Below, piece by piece: positions 1 to 7,794 of a stretch of DNA of 46,808 nt. Each line of letters starts with the position of its first letter. The first letter of the stretch is position 1. This DNA comes from Armatimonadetes bacterium 55-13 (lineage in GTDB: Bacteria; Armatimonadota; Fimbriimonadia; Fimbriimonadales; Fimbriimonadaceae): NCBI GenBank assembly GCA_001898035.1, contig MKRX01000014.1:13874-60681 (forward strand). Reading direction: 5' to 3'. Position numbers and translations under genes: made by a program. The notes below the pieces were generated by a model. The model was not told where the DNA came from, searched no databases, and was given only the letters and a program-made list of their open reading frames with translations.

Positions 1-166
1 CATCACGCTCTAAAATCAACAACGCGCCACCAACCACCGAGCGAAATGTTGCCGACGGTCCTACCGTCTTGAGCGCTCCCACCCCCAGAGCGCTCCCACT
101 ACGATCAACTTCCTGGACGAACGCCCTCAATTACAGGGTGTAGATGCGGGCGGAGCCCCACGCTGA
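1..166. repeat. Dispersed REP-like repeat copy at window start
   Basis: Bases 1-99 closely match the units beginning near 15014 and 15151 in the large array about 15 kb away. They share the starting CATCACGCTCTAAAATC and the hairpin at about 52-68 (GACGGT, CCT, ACCGTC), preceded by GTTG. A second hairpin-like element lies at 140-158: GTAG followed by GGGC-GGA-GCCC. No gene is supported in 1-330. The open minus-strand frame downstream of the ATP-grasp stop has no clear start or ribosome binding site and looks like repeat-derived sequence. Confidence 0.6.
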
Positions 167-330
167 GTGCCATCAGGCCCGAAGACGTTCTTGCCAAAGA
201 CCAGCCATGAACTGCTCACGTACCCTAAACTCCGGCCCCCAGCAGGGGTAGCCGAAGGTTCCGTCCCCCCACCACAGCGAGTAACCCAGAGCGCGGTCGC
301 TTCAAAACCCGCAGCGGCTGAATTCCAAAA

Positions 331-1182
331 TCAGCGCTCGCCAAGGGCTCCCCAAAAGCCCATGTGCGACATCTGGGTCACCGCCGAATACTGCAGATCT
401 CCCGTCTCAATCACCACCCATCCGCCTGACTCAAGCTGCCCAAGATCAACCACCATCAACGGGCAATCAATCCGGCGCGCCGCTTCTTCCGCTAACCGCA
501 CGATCGCTTGCCGCTCTTCGTCGGTCACATCTCCATAGGGATCGCAGGTCGGCCAGTAGAACCCCATCCCCACCACTTTCCCATCGATGAGGAAGCACCG
601 ATATTCCCGACTTGCTGGAAAATCTGACCTCAAGCCAGGGCAAGGACGAAACGGGGCAATTTCCCGGGCGATGAGCTTGCCGTCCCCCAGAAACCGACTC
701 CGCAGAGCCTCCGCATCCCGGACGACGCAGGCTTCCCAGCCTAGTTCCTTGCGCGACTTGATCTCGCCCTTGACGAAGACCGGATACCCAAGCGAACGAG
801 TCACTTCCTTCACGTCGTCAATGCCTCGAACCACCACGCTCTTGGGCGTTAGGTCGTGGATCAACGGATAAAACTGTTCAAACTCCATGGCGCGTCGTGT
901 CGCTTCGGGAGAGTTAATCATGCGCACCCCTTTGGTCAGCGCTGCTTCATAGAGCGTCTCGTAAAAGGAATCGCCGGAGACATAACCCAAAAAGACTCCT
1001 GCCCCATTCTCCATTTCCGGCAAGTACTCCAGAACATCGGCCGCGGTCGCATCTTTAAAGTTGCGGGGAAGGTGATAGACCCGGTGTCCAGCCAAGCGAG
1101 CTGATTCTGTAATCGACCTCAGATTCTGTTCTGCCGCCCCCTGTAAACTCTGCGGGGATGCTTGACTGAAGACGACAATCAT
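331..1182 (-). CDS. ATP-grasp domain protein
   Basis: This 283-aa protein has an ATP-grasp-like arrangement. The N-terminal third resembles a pre-ATP-grasp fold (MIVVFSQAS). The segment YPVFVKGEIKSRKELGWEA fits the nucleotide-binding lysine region, and the C-terminal part has REYRCFLIDGKVVGMGFYW and PLMVVDLGQLESGGWVVIE, typical of the Mg-ATP-binding acidic residues. ATP-grasp enzymes join a carboxylate to an amine or thiol via an acyl-phosphate. The substrate cannot be told here. The gene diverges from citrate synthase across 149 bp. ATG at 1182 is the only good start, but its ribosome binding site is weak. Beyond its stop lies only repeat-like sequence. Confidence 0.75.
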   Translation of the reverse strand: MIVVFSQASPQSLQGAAEQNLRSITESARLAGHRVYHLPRNFKDATAADVLEYLPEMENGAGVFLGYVSGDSFYETLYEAALTKGVRMINSPEATRRAMEFEQFYPLIHDLTPKSVVVRGIDDVKEVTRSLGYPVFVKGEIKSRKELGWEACVVRDAEALRSRFLGDGKLIAREIAPFRPCPGLRSDFPASREYRCFLIDGKVVGMGFYWPTCDPYGDVTDEERQAIVRLAEEAARRIDCPLMVVDLGQLESGGWVVIETGDLQYSAVTQMSHMGFWGALGER

Positions 1183-1331
1183 GCGGGCATTCTACACAGG
1201 CCGCGGTCGAGGCTGCCCGTTGTCCGCAAGGGCAGGACCACCGCCAAGCCAAGCAAAGCAACGGCAAAGCTCCCCAAAAAATAGCGGTACACTCGGGGTA
1301 CCCAAACCCGCAACCTTTTCGAAGAGGAACC

Positions 1332-2483
1332 ATGAGCGCGACTATTACCGAAAAGTATCCAAATTACAGCCCCGGCCTAGAGGGGGTCATTGCTGGCATC
1401 AGCACAATTAGCGAAATCGACAGTGATCGCAGCAGCCTTCAGTACCGCGGTTACGATGTCCACGACCTTGCCGAATATGGCAGCTATGAAGAGACCGCCT
1501 ACCTGCTGATCCATGGCAAGCTCCCCACGAAGAGCGAACTGGACGAGTTCCGAAAGCTCCTCGCTGCCGAACGAGAAGTGCCGGAAGCCGTCTACACGGC
1601 CCTCAAGGCTCTCCCGAAGGAAACGCATCCCATGGATGCAATTCGAACCGCCTTCTCCGTTCTTGCGCCCTTTGATCCCGATTACGAAAAACCTGCGACG
1701 GATGATGCCGCCAATGTTCGGAAGGCTGTTCGCATCGTCGCAAAAGCGGGAACCATGGTTGCCAACGGGCATCGAATTCGAAACGGGCTGGAGCCTCTTA
1801 AGCCCAAACCCGAGCACAACACCGCTCAGAACTTCCTCTATTTGATGACCGGCGAAGAGCCCCCGGCCAAGACCGTTCAGGTCATGGATGCCTCGCTCAC
1901 CCTTTATGCCGAGCACGGCTTCAACGCTTCCACCTTCGCTTGCCGAGTAACGGTTGCCACCTTGAGCGACCTCTACAGCGGCATTGTCACCGGTATCGGT
2001 ACCCTGCGCGGTCCGCTTCACGGTGGCGCCAACGAAGAAGCCATGAAGATGCTTCTTGAGATCGATACTCCTGACAAGGCTCAGGCGTGGATCGATGACG
2101 CGCTCGAAGGCAAGAAGAAGATCATGGGCTTCGGACACCGAGAGTACAAGAAGCGCGATAGCCGCGCCATCTACCTCACCAAGGTGGCCAAGGAACTCGG
2201 CGTCGAAAAGGGCGATACGCGCTTTGGCGATATTGCCGACATCCTGGAGAAAACGATGGAGGAGCGAAAGAACATTCACCCCAACGTCGATTTCCCCGCT
2301 GCCTATGCCTACTACTTGTTAGGTATCCCCACCGATCTCTACACGCCCATCTTCGTGATCGCTCGTGTCGCCGGTTGGAGCACTCATGCGATTGAGCAAC
2401 TGAGAAACAACCGCCTGATCCGACCGAAGTGCATCTACGAAGGGGACGCGAACCTCAAGTACGTTCCCCTCGAAGACCGGTAA
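1332..2483 (+). CDS. gltA: Citrate synthase
   Basis: This 383-aa protein condenses acetyl-CoA with oxaloacetate to make citrate, the entry step of the TCA cycle. The catalytic residues are visible: H230 in GPLHGGANEE, H269 in MGFGHREYKKRDSRA and D320 in VDFPAAYAYYLLG. The N-terminus has the usual GLEGVIAGISTIS and LQYRGYDVHDLA segments. Length matches the short bacterial (type I-like) citrate synthases of about 370-390 aa. The ATG follows GAAGAGGAACC, a good ribosome binding site. The gene stands alone: it diverges from the ATP-grasp gene and ends in a strong hairpin terminator. Because 2-methylcitrate synthases share the same motifs, that activity cannot be excluded. Confidence 0.95.
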   Translation: MSATITEKYPNYSPGLEGVIAGISTISEIDSDRSSLQYRGYDVHDLAEYGSYEETAYLLIHGKLPTKSELDEFRKLLAAEREVPEAVYTALKALPKETHPMDAIRTAFSVLAPFDPDYEKPATDDAANVRKAVRIVAKAGTMVANGHRIRNGLEPLKPKPEHNTAQNFLYLMTGEEPPAKTVQVMDASLTLYAEHGFNASTFACRVTVATLSDLYSGIVTGIGTLRGPLHGGANEEAMKMLLEIDTPDKAQAWIDDALEGKKKIMGFGHREYKKRDSRAIYLTKVAKELGVEKGDTRFGDIADILEKTMEERKNIHPNVDFPAAYAYYLLGIPTDLYTPIFVIARVAGWSTHAIEQLRNNRLIRPKCIYEGDANLKYVPLEDR

Positions 2484-2490
2484 ATCTGCG

Positions 2491-2530
2491 AACAAAACCC
2501 CGACGATGCAACCATCGTCGGGGTTTTGTT
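2491..2530 (+). terminator. Rho-independent terminator of citrate synthase
   Basis: A perfect 18-bp inverted repeat (2491-2508 with 2513-2530) with a CAAC loop begins 7 bp after the stop codon. Its outer part is A-rich on the left and T-rich on the right (GGGGTTTTGTTGTT), so it should end transcription rightwards and could also work leftwards. Confidence 0.9.
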
Positions 2531-2574
2531 GTTAATAAACTCGAATTCAATCTCAACTTGATGCCTATCGACAA

Positions 2575-3252
2575 ATGAAACGATCGCTTCCCCTCGCTGC
2601 CATCTTGTTCCTCATCGCGGGCTGTGCCGAAGAACCAAAAGTTCTGGATGCCTCGACGAGCTTTGATTTGTCCCTCAAGCCAAAGACTTCGCAGAAATTC
2701 GTCTATCGGATGACGACTACCGGACAAGATGTGACTTCGACCATCACGAGCCAATTGGAAGTGGTAGGACAATCGGAAGGAAAGACGAAGTTCAAGCAGA
2801 CGTTCACGGACTACACGTCTAACGGCGAAGCCAGTGTGGCCAAATCTAAAGAAGCGCTGAAGAAGGTGGTGGTGGATCTCACGGTCTCACCGACGGGTGA
2901 GGTCGAGGATCGAAGCGTGAACGGCGCCGAGCCTGGCCTGAGCGTCCCGGAAGAAAATGTACTGACCTTGCCGAACAAAGAAGTCAAGCCAGGTGATGAG
3001 TGGCCGGGAGGACTAAGTTTTGTCGGTCAGAAGGCGTCCGTTCAATACCACCTGAAGTCCTTTGAAACGGTAGACGGGCAGAATCTTGCTAATCTGATCA
3101 TTGATGTGAAATCAATGCCCGGCATTTACTTTGACGAGCCCATTCGAGCCTCGGTAAGAGTCGCTGACGGAATGATCGTGAAATTTAACGCGAGATTGCA
3201 GTCTGGGGATACGACAACGGTCGTGACAAAGGACCTTGTCTCAAATCCCTAG
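2575..3252 (+). CDS. Secreted lipoprotein, function unknown
   Basis: This 225-aa protein begins MKRSLPLAAILFLIAGCAEE: a positively charged start, a hydrophobic core and a lipobox (LIAGC). It should therefore be lipidated at C17 and anchored outside the cytoplasmic membrane. The rest is beta-rich, with segments such as QKFVYRMTTTGQDVTSTI and EVKPGDEWPGG. It superficially resembles DUF6263-like lipoproteins, but I do not recognise it firmly. The ATG at 2575 overlaps the stop of a possible 5-codon ORF (ATG at 2561), and there is no clear Shine-Dalgarno sequence, so weak or coupled initiation is possible. It ends tail-to-tail with the CAP-domain gene, with stop codons overlapping. Confidence 0.75.
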   Translation: MKRSLPLAAILFLIAGCAEEPKVLDASTSFDLSLKPKTSQKFVYRMTTTGQDVTSTITSQLEVVGQSEGKTKFKQTFTDYTSNGEASVAKSKEALKKVVVDLTVSPTGEVEDRSVNGAEPGLSVPEENVLTLPNKEVKPGDEWPGGLSFVGQKASVQYHLKSFETVDGQNLANLIIDVKSMPGIYFDEPIRASVRVADGMIVKFNARLQSGDTTTVVTKDLVSNP

Positions 3253-4385
3253 TCGTCGCCTGTCTGAAAAACCCAGTCTCGTATGATTTGTTGCTTCTTG
3301 GCCACCAGGACTTCTACGTGTGCTGAGTAGCTTGTGTTGGGCTTCAGTGGCTTCTTCGGAAGCAACATAATCGCATTGTCGAGGTGATCGTCGTTCTCGG
3401 GCGAATTCACGAAGCACTCAACTTCATCCCCCGCGCTCGTCTTGAGCCAGGCCCTTACCAGTGAAACAGGCAGGTTATCTTCCGAGAAATTCGCGAATAC
3501 AACCGGATAACCCACCATATCGCCCGCATTTGGGTGCATCCGAAGGGGATTGGGAGATTCGTTACCATTCCACTTGGTTGGCACATCGGATTGATTGACC
3601 CCGGGCGAGACGGATGATCCGCCGGTCCCGCTATCCCCAAACTTGATGGAAAGATTCTTTCCTGCAAACCCTGATCCGAACGGGACGATGCCCGGCTGAA
3701 GAAAAGGGATGCGATGGTAAGGAGCGTCGAAGAGATCGCGAACCGAGTTCTGAACCGTGCCGCTGTTGTAGGTTACGCACTCCCAAGAACTACCGCAGTA
3801 ACCAAAGGCTTCCAAGCGATCGCTCGGTGTAGCCCCGATGAATCCTGGTTCGCCCTCTTTCTCGTAGTGACCCGTCCGGCGATTGAGCGAGAGATACTTG
3901 GAATGAGCCAATGCGGCAGCGTTGAGTCTCGACTCCTGCTCCATCGAAGGCAACCCAATTCGCTGCCGGTAGGAGTTGGCAATCTGAAGTGCTAGGTCCT
4001 GATTGTCGGTCGGGGCCGGTAATTTTGCGATGGCCTGGTTCAAAATCTGGAACGACCAGTCCTTCGAAACCGTCAGACACTTGTCGACAACCACTTTGCA
4101 CTGCACGCGATAAGTCCCGGCAAGCAACGGTTGGTTCGGCTGGTACGTCAAACGTCGTGTATGCTCGTCGTAGATAGCGTTAACCTGCTGTCCATTGATG
4201 GACATGGTGCTGGAGGTAACCCTCGCCCCGCTGCTTGGCCAAACCTCCCAAGATAGGATGGGTGAAGACACCAAAAGGGAAGACTTCGGTCCATACGCGC
4301 GATGAAACGCTTGGATGGAGGAATTGACAGGTTGACCTGCGAATGCGAAGAAAAGCGCTGCCGATCCGGCAAGCTTTGTCAACAT
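3249..4385 (-). CDS. Exported CAP/SCP-domain protein
   Basis: This 378-aa protein starts MLTKLAGSAALFFAFAG, a signal peptide. I chose ATG at 4385, preceded by AGGAAGCGA, over the upstream in-frame start at 4427, which would add 14 residues before the signal peptide. The centre (about residues 130-220) looks like a CAP domain: ALQIANSYRQRIGL, then LNAAALAHSKYLSLN, GHYEKEGEPGF and SDRLEAFGY, with histidines and a glutamate in places typical of the CAP cavity. The flanking parts (about 30-115 and 290-378) look like two related beta domains, both ending in a DW(S/V)FQ motif (KDWSFQILN and RDWVFQTGD). CAP proteins are extracellular. Ligand or enzyme activity is unknown. Confidence 0.75.
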   Translation of the reverse strand: MLTKLAGSAALFFAFAGQPVNSSIQAFHRAYGPKSSLLVSSPILSWEVWPSSGARVTSSTMSINGQQVNAIYDEHTRRLTYQPNQPLLAGTYRVQCKVVVDKCLTVSKDWSFQILNQAIAKLPAPTDNQDLALQIANSYRQRIGLPSMEQESRLNAAALAHSKYLSLNRRTGHYEKEGEPGFIGATPSDRLEAFGYCGSSWECVTYNSGTVQNSVRDLFDAPYHRIPFLQPGIVPFGSGFAGKNLSIKFGDSGTGGSSVSPGVNQSDVPTKWNGNESPNPLRMHPNAGDMVGYPVVFANFSEDNLPVSLVRAWLKTSAGDEVECFVNSPENDDHLDNAIMLLPKKPLKPNTSYSAHVEVLVAKKQQIIRDWVFQTGDD

Positions 4386-4587
4386 TCGCTTCCTGCGCAG
4401 ACAAATCCTAGAACTACTATTGATCAAATACTTACCTCGGGACGATCGCGCTCTCTATTCGACACGTTCCGAAGATCGGAGAAAAAATCGCTGGGGATGT
4501 TACCAGAACCTCAGAAAACAAAAGCTAAAGCCAACGATTAATTTATCGGGATGCGTCACATAAAATGGAGACCGTTCCAGCGGAATA

Positions 4588-6375
4588 ATGAGCAATAGTC
4601 CCCCAACCACCCTTGGCAAATACCAAATCATCCGGGAAATTGCGCGTTCGAACGATATTGTTTACGAAGCGTATGACCCGTTGATGAATCGCCGGGTGGC
4701 CATCAAAGAACTGGCAATGCCCGGCGGATCGACGCCGCAGCAGCGAGAAGATCGTATCAATCGCTTCAAGCGCGAAGCTCAAGCCGCTGGCACCCTCAAC
4801 CACCCCAACATCATGACCGTCTACGAACTCGGTCAAGAAGGGGACCGGTTCTTCATGGCCATGGAATACCTCGATGGCCACACCCTGCGAAATGAAATCG
4901 ATACGCAAGGTTTTCTTCCCGTGGACAAAGCCGTTGAATATGCGACTCAGGTCCTCAAAGGCTTGGAACATGCCCACAAACAAGGCGTCGTTCATCGAGA
5001 CATCAAGCCCGATAACATTCAAATCCTGTCCAACGGCACGATCAAAATCACCGATTTCGGCATCGCTCGCCTAACCTTCCAACCCAATCTGACCATGGAT
5101 GGGCAAGTGTTCGGCACCCCCAGCTACATGTCCCCCGAGCAGGTCGTCGGCAAGGACATTGACGCCCGAAGCGATCTTTTTAGCGTGGGAGTAGTCCTTT
5201 ACGAGATGATCGGAGGACAAAAACCGTTCGCTGGCGATAGCGTCGTCACGATCACCTACGCGATCATGAACAAAGAGCCGGATCGGCTCAGCCAAGCAAA
5301 TTATCAAATTTGGCAAGTCATCGCTCGCGCCCTCGATAAAAGCCCCGGCCTAAGATACGCCAACGCCAGCGAAATGAGCCGCGCCCTAGAGGATGCCCAA
5401 ATGGGAACCGGCCCCGCCGGAGTCGTCCTCGCTCCGCCCCCCGCGCAGCCCCAAACCACCGTTTACGGCAATCAAGCGCCCCCACAACTCGGAAATCCCT
5501 ACTTAAACCCGTATCCGAATCAACCGGCTCAAATGCCCCAGGCCCCGGCGCCGCCCCCCGTCGCCTACCCTTACAATCCATATTCACAACCCGGACCGGC
5601 AAATTTCCCGCCCCACGCCCCCGGCGCCCCCCCAGGATTTGGCAACGTCCCCGTCTTTTACCCACCCCCTCCCCGGCAACCCCTCATCAAGCCGGAGACC
5701 AAGCAATTCATCGGCAAACTTTTCGTTTCGCTGCTCGTAATCGGCGCTCTCTTCGGCCTTATCATCGTCGGAATCAACACGATCAGTAAAGTGATCGAAA
5801 AGACCAGCGCCCAACGGCACGACTTTGATGTCGTCAAGGAGATCAAATCCATCCGAACGGATCTCCCCATCGATGAACAGATCCGCCAGCTAGAATCCCT
5901 GCGCGGCCGCCTCCAAGGCGACGTTCAAAAGAAAGAGGCCGACGCCAACCTCGCTGTCCTCTACGAACGCCAAGGTCGAGCCGCCTTCGAACGCCGAGAC
6001 TGGCTCCGAGCTGAGACCAGCTATCAAGAAGCCTCACGCATTGACCCAGACAACAGCGCCTACTACACCGACCTCGGCAGCCTTTACGCCAGCCGAGCCG
6101 ACCAAGAGCAGGATCCTCAACAAAAGACCACCTTCTGGCAGCAGTCCGCGCAAGCCTGGGAAAGCGCCACCACCAAGGAACCGAACGCCGAAAAGCGCGC
6201 ATCTTACGGCCAAGCCGCCGCCGTCGCGTACTACAACTACGCGGTTCTCCTAAGCCAATCGTCTAACCCGCCCGCCGAAGAAATCCGAACCGCGCTCTAC
6301 CTGGCCCAGCAATACGCCCCGCCTGGCTCAGACATCCTCAAACGAGTGCAGGAATTCCAGGCAAACCTTAATTAA
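4588..6375 (+). CDS. Membrane Ser/Thr protein kinase with TPR-like C-terminus
   Basis: This 595-aa Hanks-type kinase has the kinase domain at about residues 12-270: VAIKE with K40, HRDIKPDN with D138, DFG at 156-158, and GTPSYMSPEQ in the activation loop. A proline-rich linker (about 285-370) leads to one membrane helix (about 377-398) and an extracytoplasmic part with TPR-like repeats (GRAAFERRDWLRAETSYQEA, then DPDNSAYYTDLGSLYASRA). Such kinases phosphorylate Ser/Thr of cytoplasmic targets in response to outside signals. The glycine-rich loop is degenerate: IARSNDIVY replaces the usual GxGGMGxVY at residues 18-26. ATG at 4588 follows GGAATA. The stop overlaps that of the convergent SDR gene. 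Confidence 0.93.
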   Translation: MSNSPPTTLGKYQIIREIARSNDIVYEAYDPLMNRRVAIKELAMPGGSTPQQREDRINRFKREAQAAGTLNHPNIMTVYELGQEGDRFFMAMEYLDGHTLRNEIDTQGFLPVDKAVEYATQVLKGLEHAHKQGVVHRDIKPDNIQILSNGTIKITDFGIARLTFQPNLTMDGQVFGTPSYMSPEQVVGKDIDARSDLFSVGVVLYEMIGGQKPFAGDSVVTITYAIMNKEPDRLSQANYQIWQVIARALDKSPGLRYANASEMSRALEDAQMGTGPAGVVLAPPPAQPQTTVYGNQAPPQLGNPYLNPYPNQPAQMPQAPAPPPVAYPYNPYSQPGPANFPPHAPGAPPGFGNVPVFYPPPPRQPLIKPETKQFIGKLFVSLLVIGALFGLIIVGINTISKVIEKTSAQRHDFDVVKEIKSIRTDLPIDEQIRQLESLRGRLQGDVQKKEADANLAVLYERQGRAAFERRDWLRAETSYQEASRIDPDNSAYYTDLGSLYASRADQEQDPQQKTTFWQQSAQAWESATTKEPNAEKRASYGQAAAVAYYNYAVLLSQSSNPPAEEIRTALYLAQQYAPPGSDILKRVQEFQANLN

Positions 6376-7151
6376 CCCAGACCCTTGGTAAGCCCGCCGT
6401 CCACTAACAGATTCGTTCCCGTAATGTAGGCCGCCGGAACCGAGCAAAGAAACGAAATCGCCGCCGCTATCTCTTCCGGAGTCCCCAATCGCCCGACCGG
6501 AGTCTCCGCACCCCGCTTGGCCAAAGCCTCCTCGGGAGTGATCCCTTCCTTGCCCGCCACGATCTCCGCCAAGTGACGCTGTCGATCCGTCAACGTGTGC
6601 CCCGGCAAAACGCAATTCACCGTAACGCCATTTGCCCCAAACTCGCTCGCCTGTAGCCGAGTCAAGGCCATCAACCCCGACCGCAAAGTTGAAGAAATCG
6701 GAAGCAATGCCGAGGGCTCCTTCGCCACCAAACTCGTGACGTGAACGATGCGCCCAAATCCCGCCGCTTCCATCCCCGGAGCTACCAGTCGAACCAACCG
6801 CACCACGTTCATCAACGTGCTATCGAATCCAGACTGCCACTGCTCGTCCGTCATCTCCGTAAAATTTCCCGCAGGAGGCCCTCCCGTGTTCGTAACGAGA
6901 ATCTCCGGCGTGCCCAAATCGGTCACCGTCTGCTCATGCCACCAAGCCAGATCCTCGGCATTGCTAACGTCCACGACATAAGACCGAGTCTCTCCTCCAA
7001 TCTCTGCCGCCGCCGCTTCAAGCTGCTCCTCGTTACGAGCGCAAATCGAAATCTGGCAACCCTCCGCCGCCAGCATCTTCGCCGTAGCAAGCCCAATTCC
7101 TTTGCTCGCCGCCGCCAACATAGCCACCTTTCCGCTGATCCCAAGATCCAT
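6372..7151 (-). CDS. Atypical short-chain dehydrogenase/reductase (SDR)
   Basis: This 259-aa protein has the classical SDR fold and length. Near the N-terminus is AAASKGIGLATAKMLAAEG, the nucleotide-binding glycine motif (xxxSKGIG). It continues with ICARNEEQL, a VTNTGGPP segment in place of NNAG, and VTSLVAKEPSA with the catalytic-type Ser. It ends TGTNLLVDGGLTKGLG, typical of FabG-like SDRs. The YxxxK active site is replaced: Ser at 153 and Arg at 157 (SSTLR). This matches a known beta-ketoacyl-reductase-like subgroup (the cd05344 type) lacking the usual Tyr and Lys. The true start is ATG at 7151. A longer open frame continues upstream through the tRNA and is not coding. The substrate is unknown. 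Confidence 0.88.
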   Translation of the reverse strand: MDLGISGKVAMLAAASKGIGLATAKMLAAEGCQISICARNEEQLEAAAAEIGGETRSYVVDVSNAEDLAWWHEQTVTDLGTPEILVTNTGGPPAGNFTEMTDEQWQSGFDSTLMNVVRLVRLVAPGMEAAGFGRIVHVTSLVAKEPSALLPISSTLRSGLMALTRLQASEFGANGVTVNCVLPGHTLTDRQRHLAEIVAGKEGITPEEALAKRGAETPVGRLGTPEEIAAAISFLCSVPAAYITGTNLLVDGGLTKGLG

Positions 7152-7214
7152 GTCGTAAAGGCTACCAGCCCTAACCCTGGCAGCCAACCACCGATAATCA
7201 GTAAAATCTAATGC

Positions 7215-7302
7215 GGAGAGATGGCAGAGTGGTCGATCGCGTCGGTCTTGAAAACCGAAGGGCAGCAATGTCCCAGGGGTTCGAATCCCCTTCTCTCCTC
7301 CA
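7215..7302 (+). tRNA. tRNA-Ser (anticodon UGA)
   Basis: The acceptor stem is GGAGAGA (7215-7221) with TCTCTCC (7292-7298). The anticodon stem TCGGT/ACCGA encloses CTTGAAA, giving anticodon TGA at 7249-7251. A long variable arm (GGGCAGCAATGTCCC) marks it as class II, and the T arm is AGGGG-TTCGAAT-CCCCT. The 3' CCA (7300-7302) is encoded. The discriminator base is T (7299), whereas G is usual for bacterial tRNA-Ser. It decodes UCA and, by wobble, UCG. Confidence 0.95.
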
Positions 7303-7309
7303 GACCCCT

Positions 7310-7777
7310 CTAAGCGTCGCCTAAAGCCGCGCGCTCTCGCCCGGTTATCCGGTTCACCAGGATCGTCGTCAGGCCCCCACGCGGCAGCTTGCCTTGATAG
7401 GCCCCCCAAGCCTGAAAAAGATTCAGCGCCGTATTCGCCAAGCCGATCAGCGCCAAGATGATCCAAGTCACCGCCGACTTGATCAAGACCTGCCAAAGAC
7501 TAAAGTCTTTCCAACCGTTCTGATAGTGGTTCCAAAGACTCGCCACACTGAACGCCAGCGAGATCGCCCCCACCGTAAAGAGAAACAGATTCAGCAGCAG
7601 CGTCCCAATCAACGCGTGCAGCGCGTGGTAGCCCACATACCGATCTTTCCGGCAAAAAAGGCAGAACGCCAAGGGTCCAAGCAGAGGAAAAAATATCCCG
7701 GAAAGATGCGCGCCCGCTGCCAAAGCCCGCCGAGATGAGTAGCTCGAATCTTGCCCCACTCTCTCATTCTTCGCCAA
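7310..7777 (-). CDS. DUF4870-like membrane protein
   Basis: About 155 aa, with three predicted membrane segments. Residues near SSRRALAAGAHLSGIFFPLL lead into the first, RYVGYHALHALIGTLLLNLFLF contains the family's HALHALI-type signature and the second, and TWIILALIGLANTALNLFQAWGAYQG is the third. DUF4870 (Tic20-like) proteins are small bacterial membrane proteins of unknown function, usually about 110 aa. The start is uncertain: TTG at 7777 or GTG at 7759. The open frame continues upstream inside lnt but is not coding there. It is the last gene of the minus-strand string headed by the gene at 9874-10791. The tRNA is transcribed towards it from the other side. Confidence 0.7.
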   Translation of the reverse strand: MAKNERVGQDSSYSSRRALAAGAHLSGIFFPLLGPLAFCLFCRKDRYVGYHALHALIGTLLLNLFLFTVGAISLAFSVASLWNHYQNGWKDFSLWQVLIKSAVTWIILALIGLANTALNLFQAWGAYQGKLPRGGLTTILVNRITGRERAALGDA

Positions 7778-7794
7778 CTGCCGCTGACCTAGGA

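Noticed and set aside
167-538. Plus ORF of 123 codons at the left end
   Set aside because: It overlaps the ATP-grasp gene in antisense and starts in repeat-like sequence without a ribosome binding site.
6372-7496. One 374-codon minus frame covering the SDR and the tRNA
   Set aside because: The tRNA-Ser lies on the other strand inside it, and the SDR motif starts at ATG 7151. The extension has no domain.
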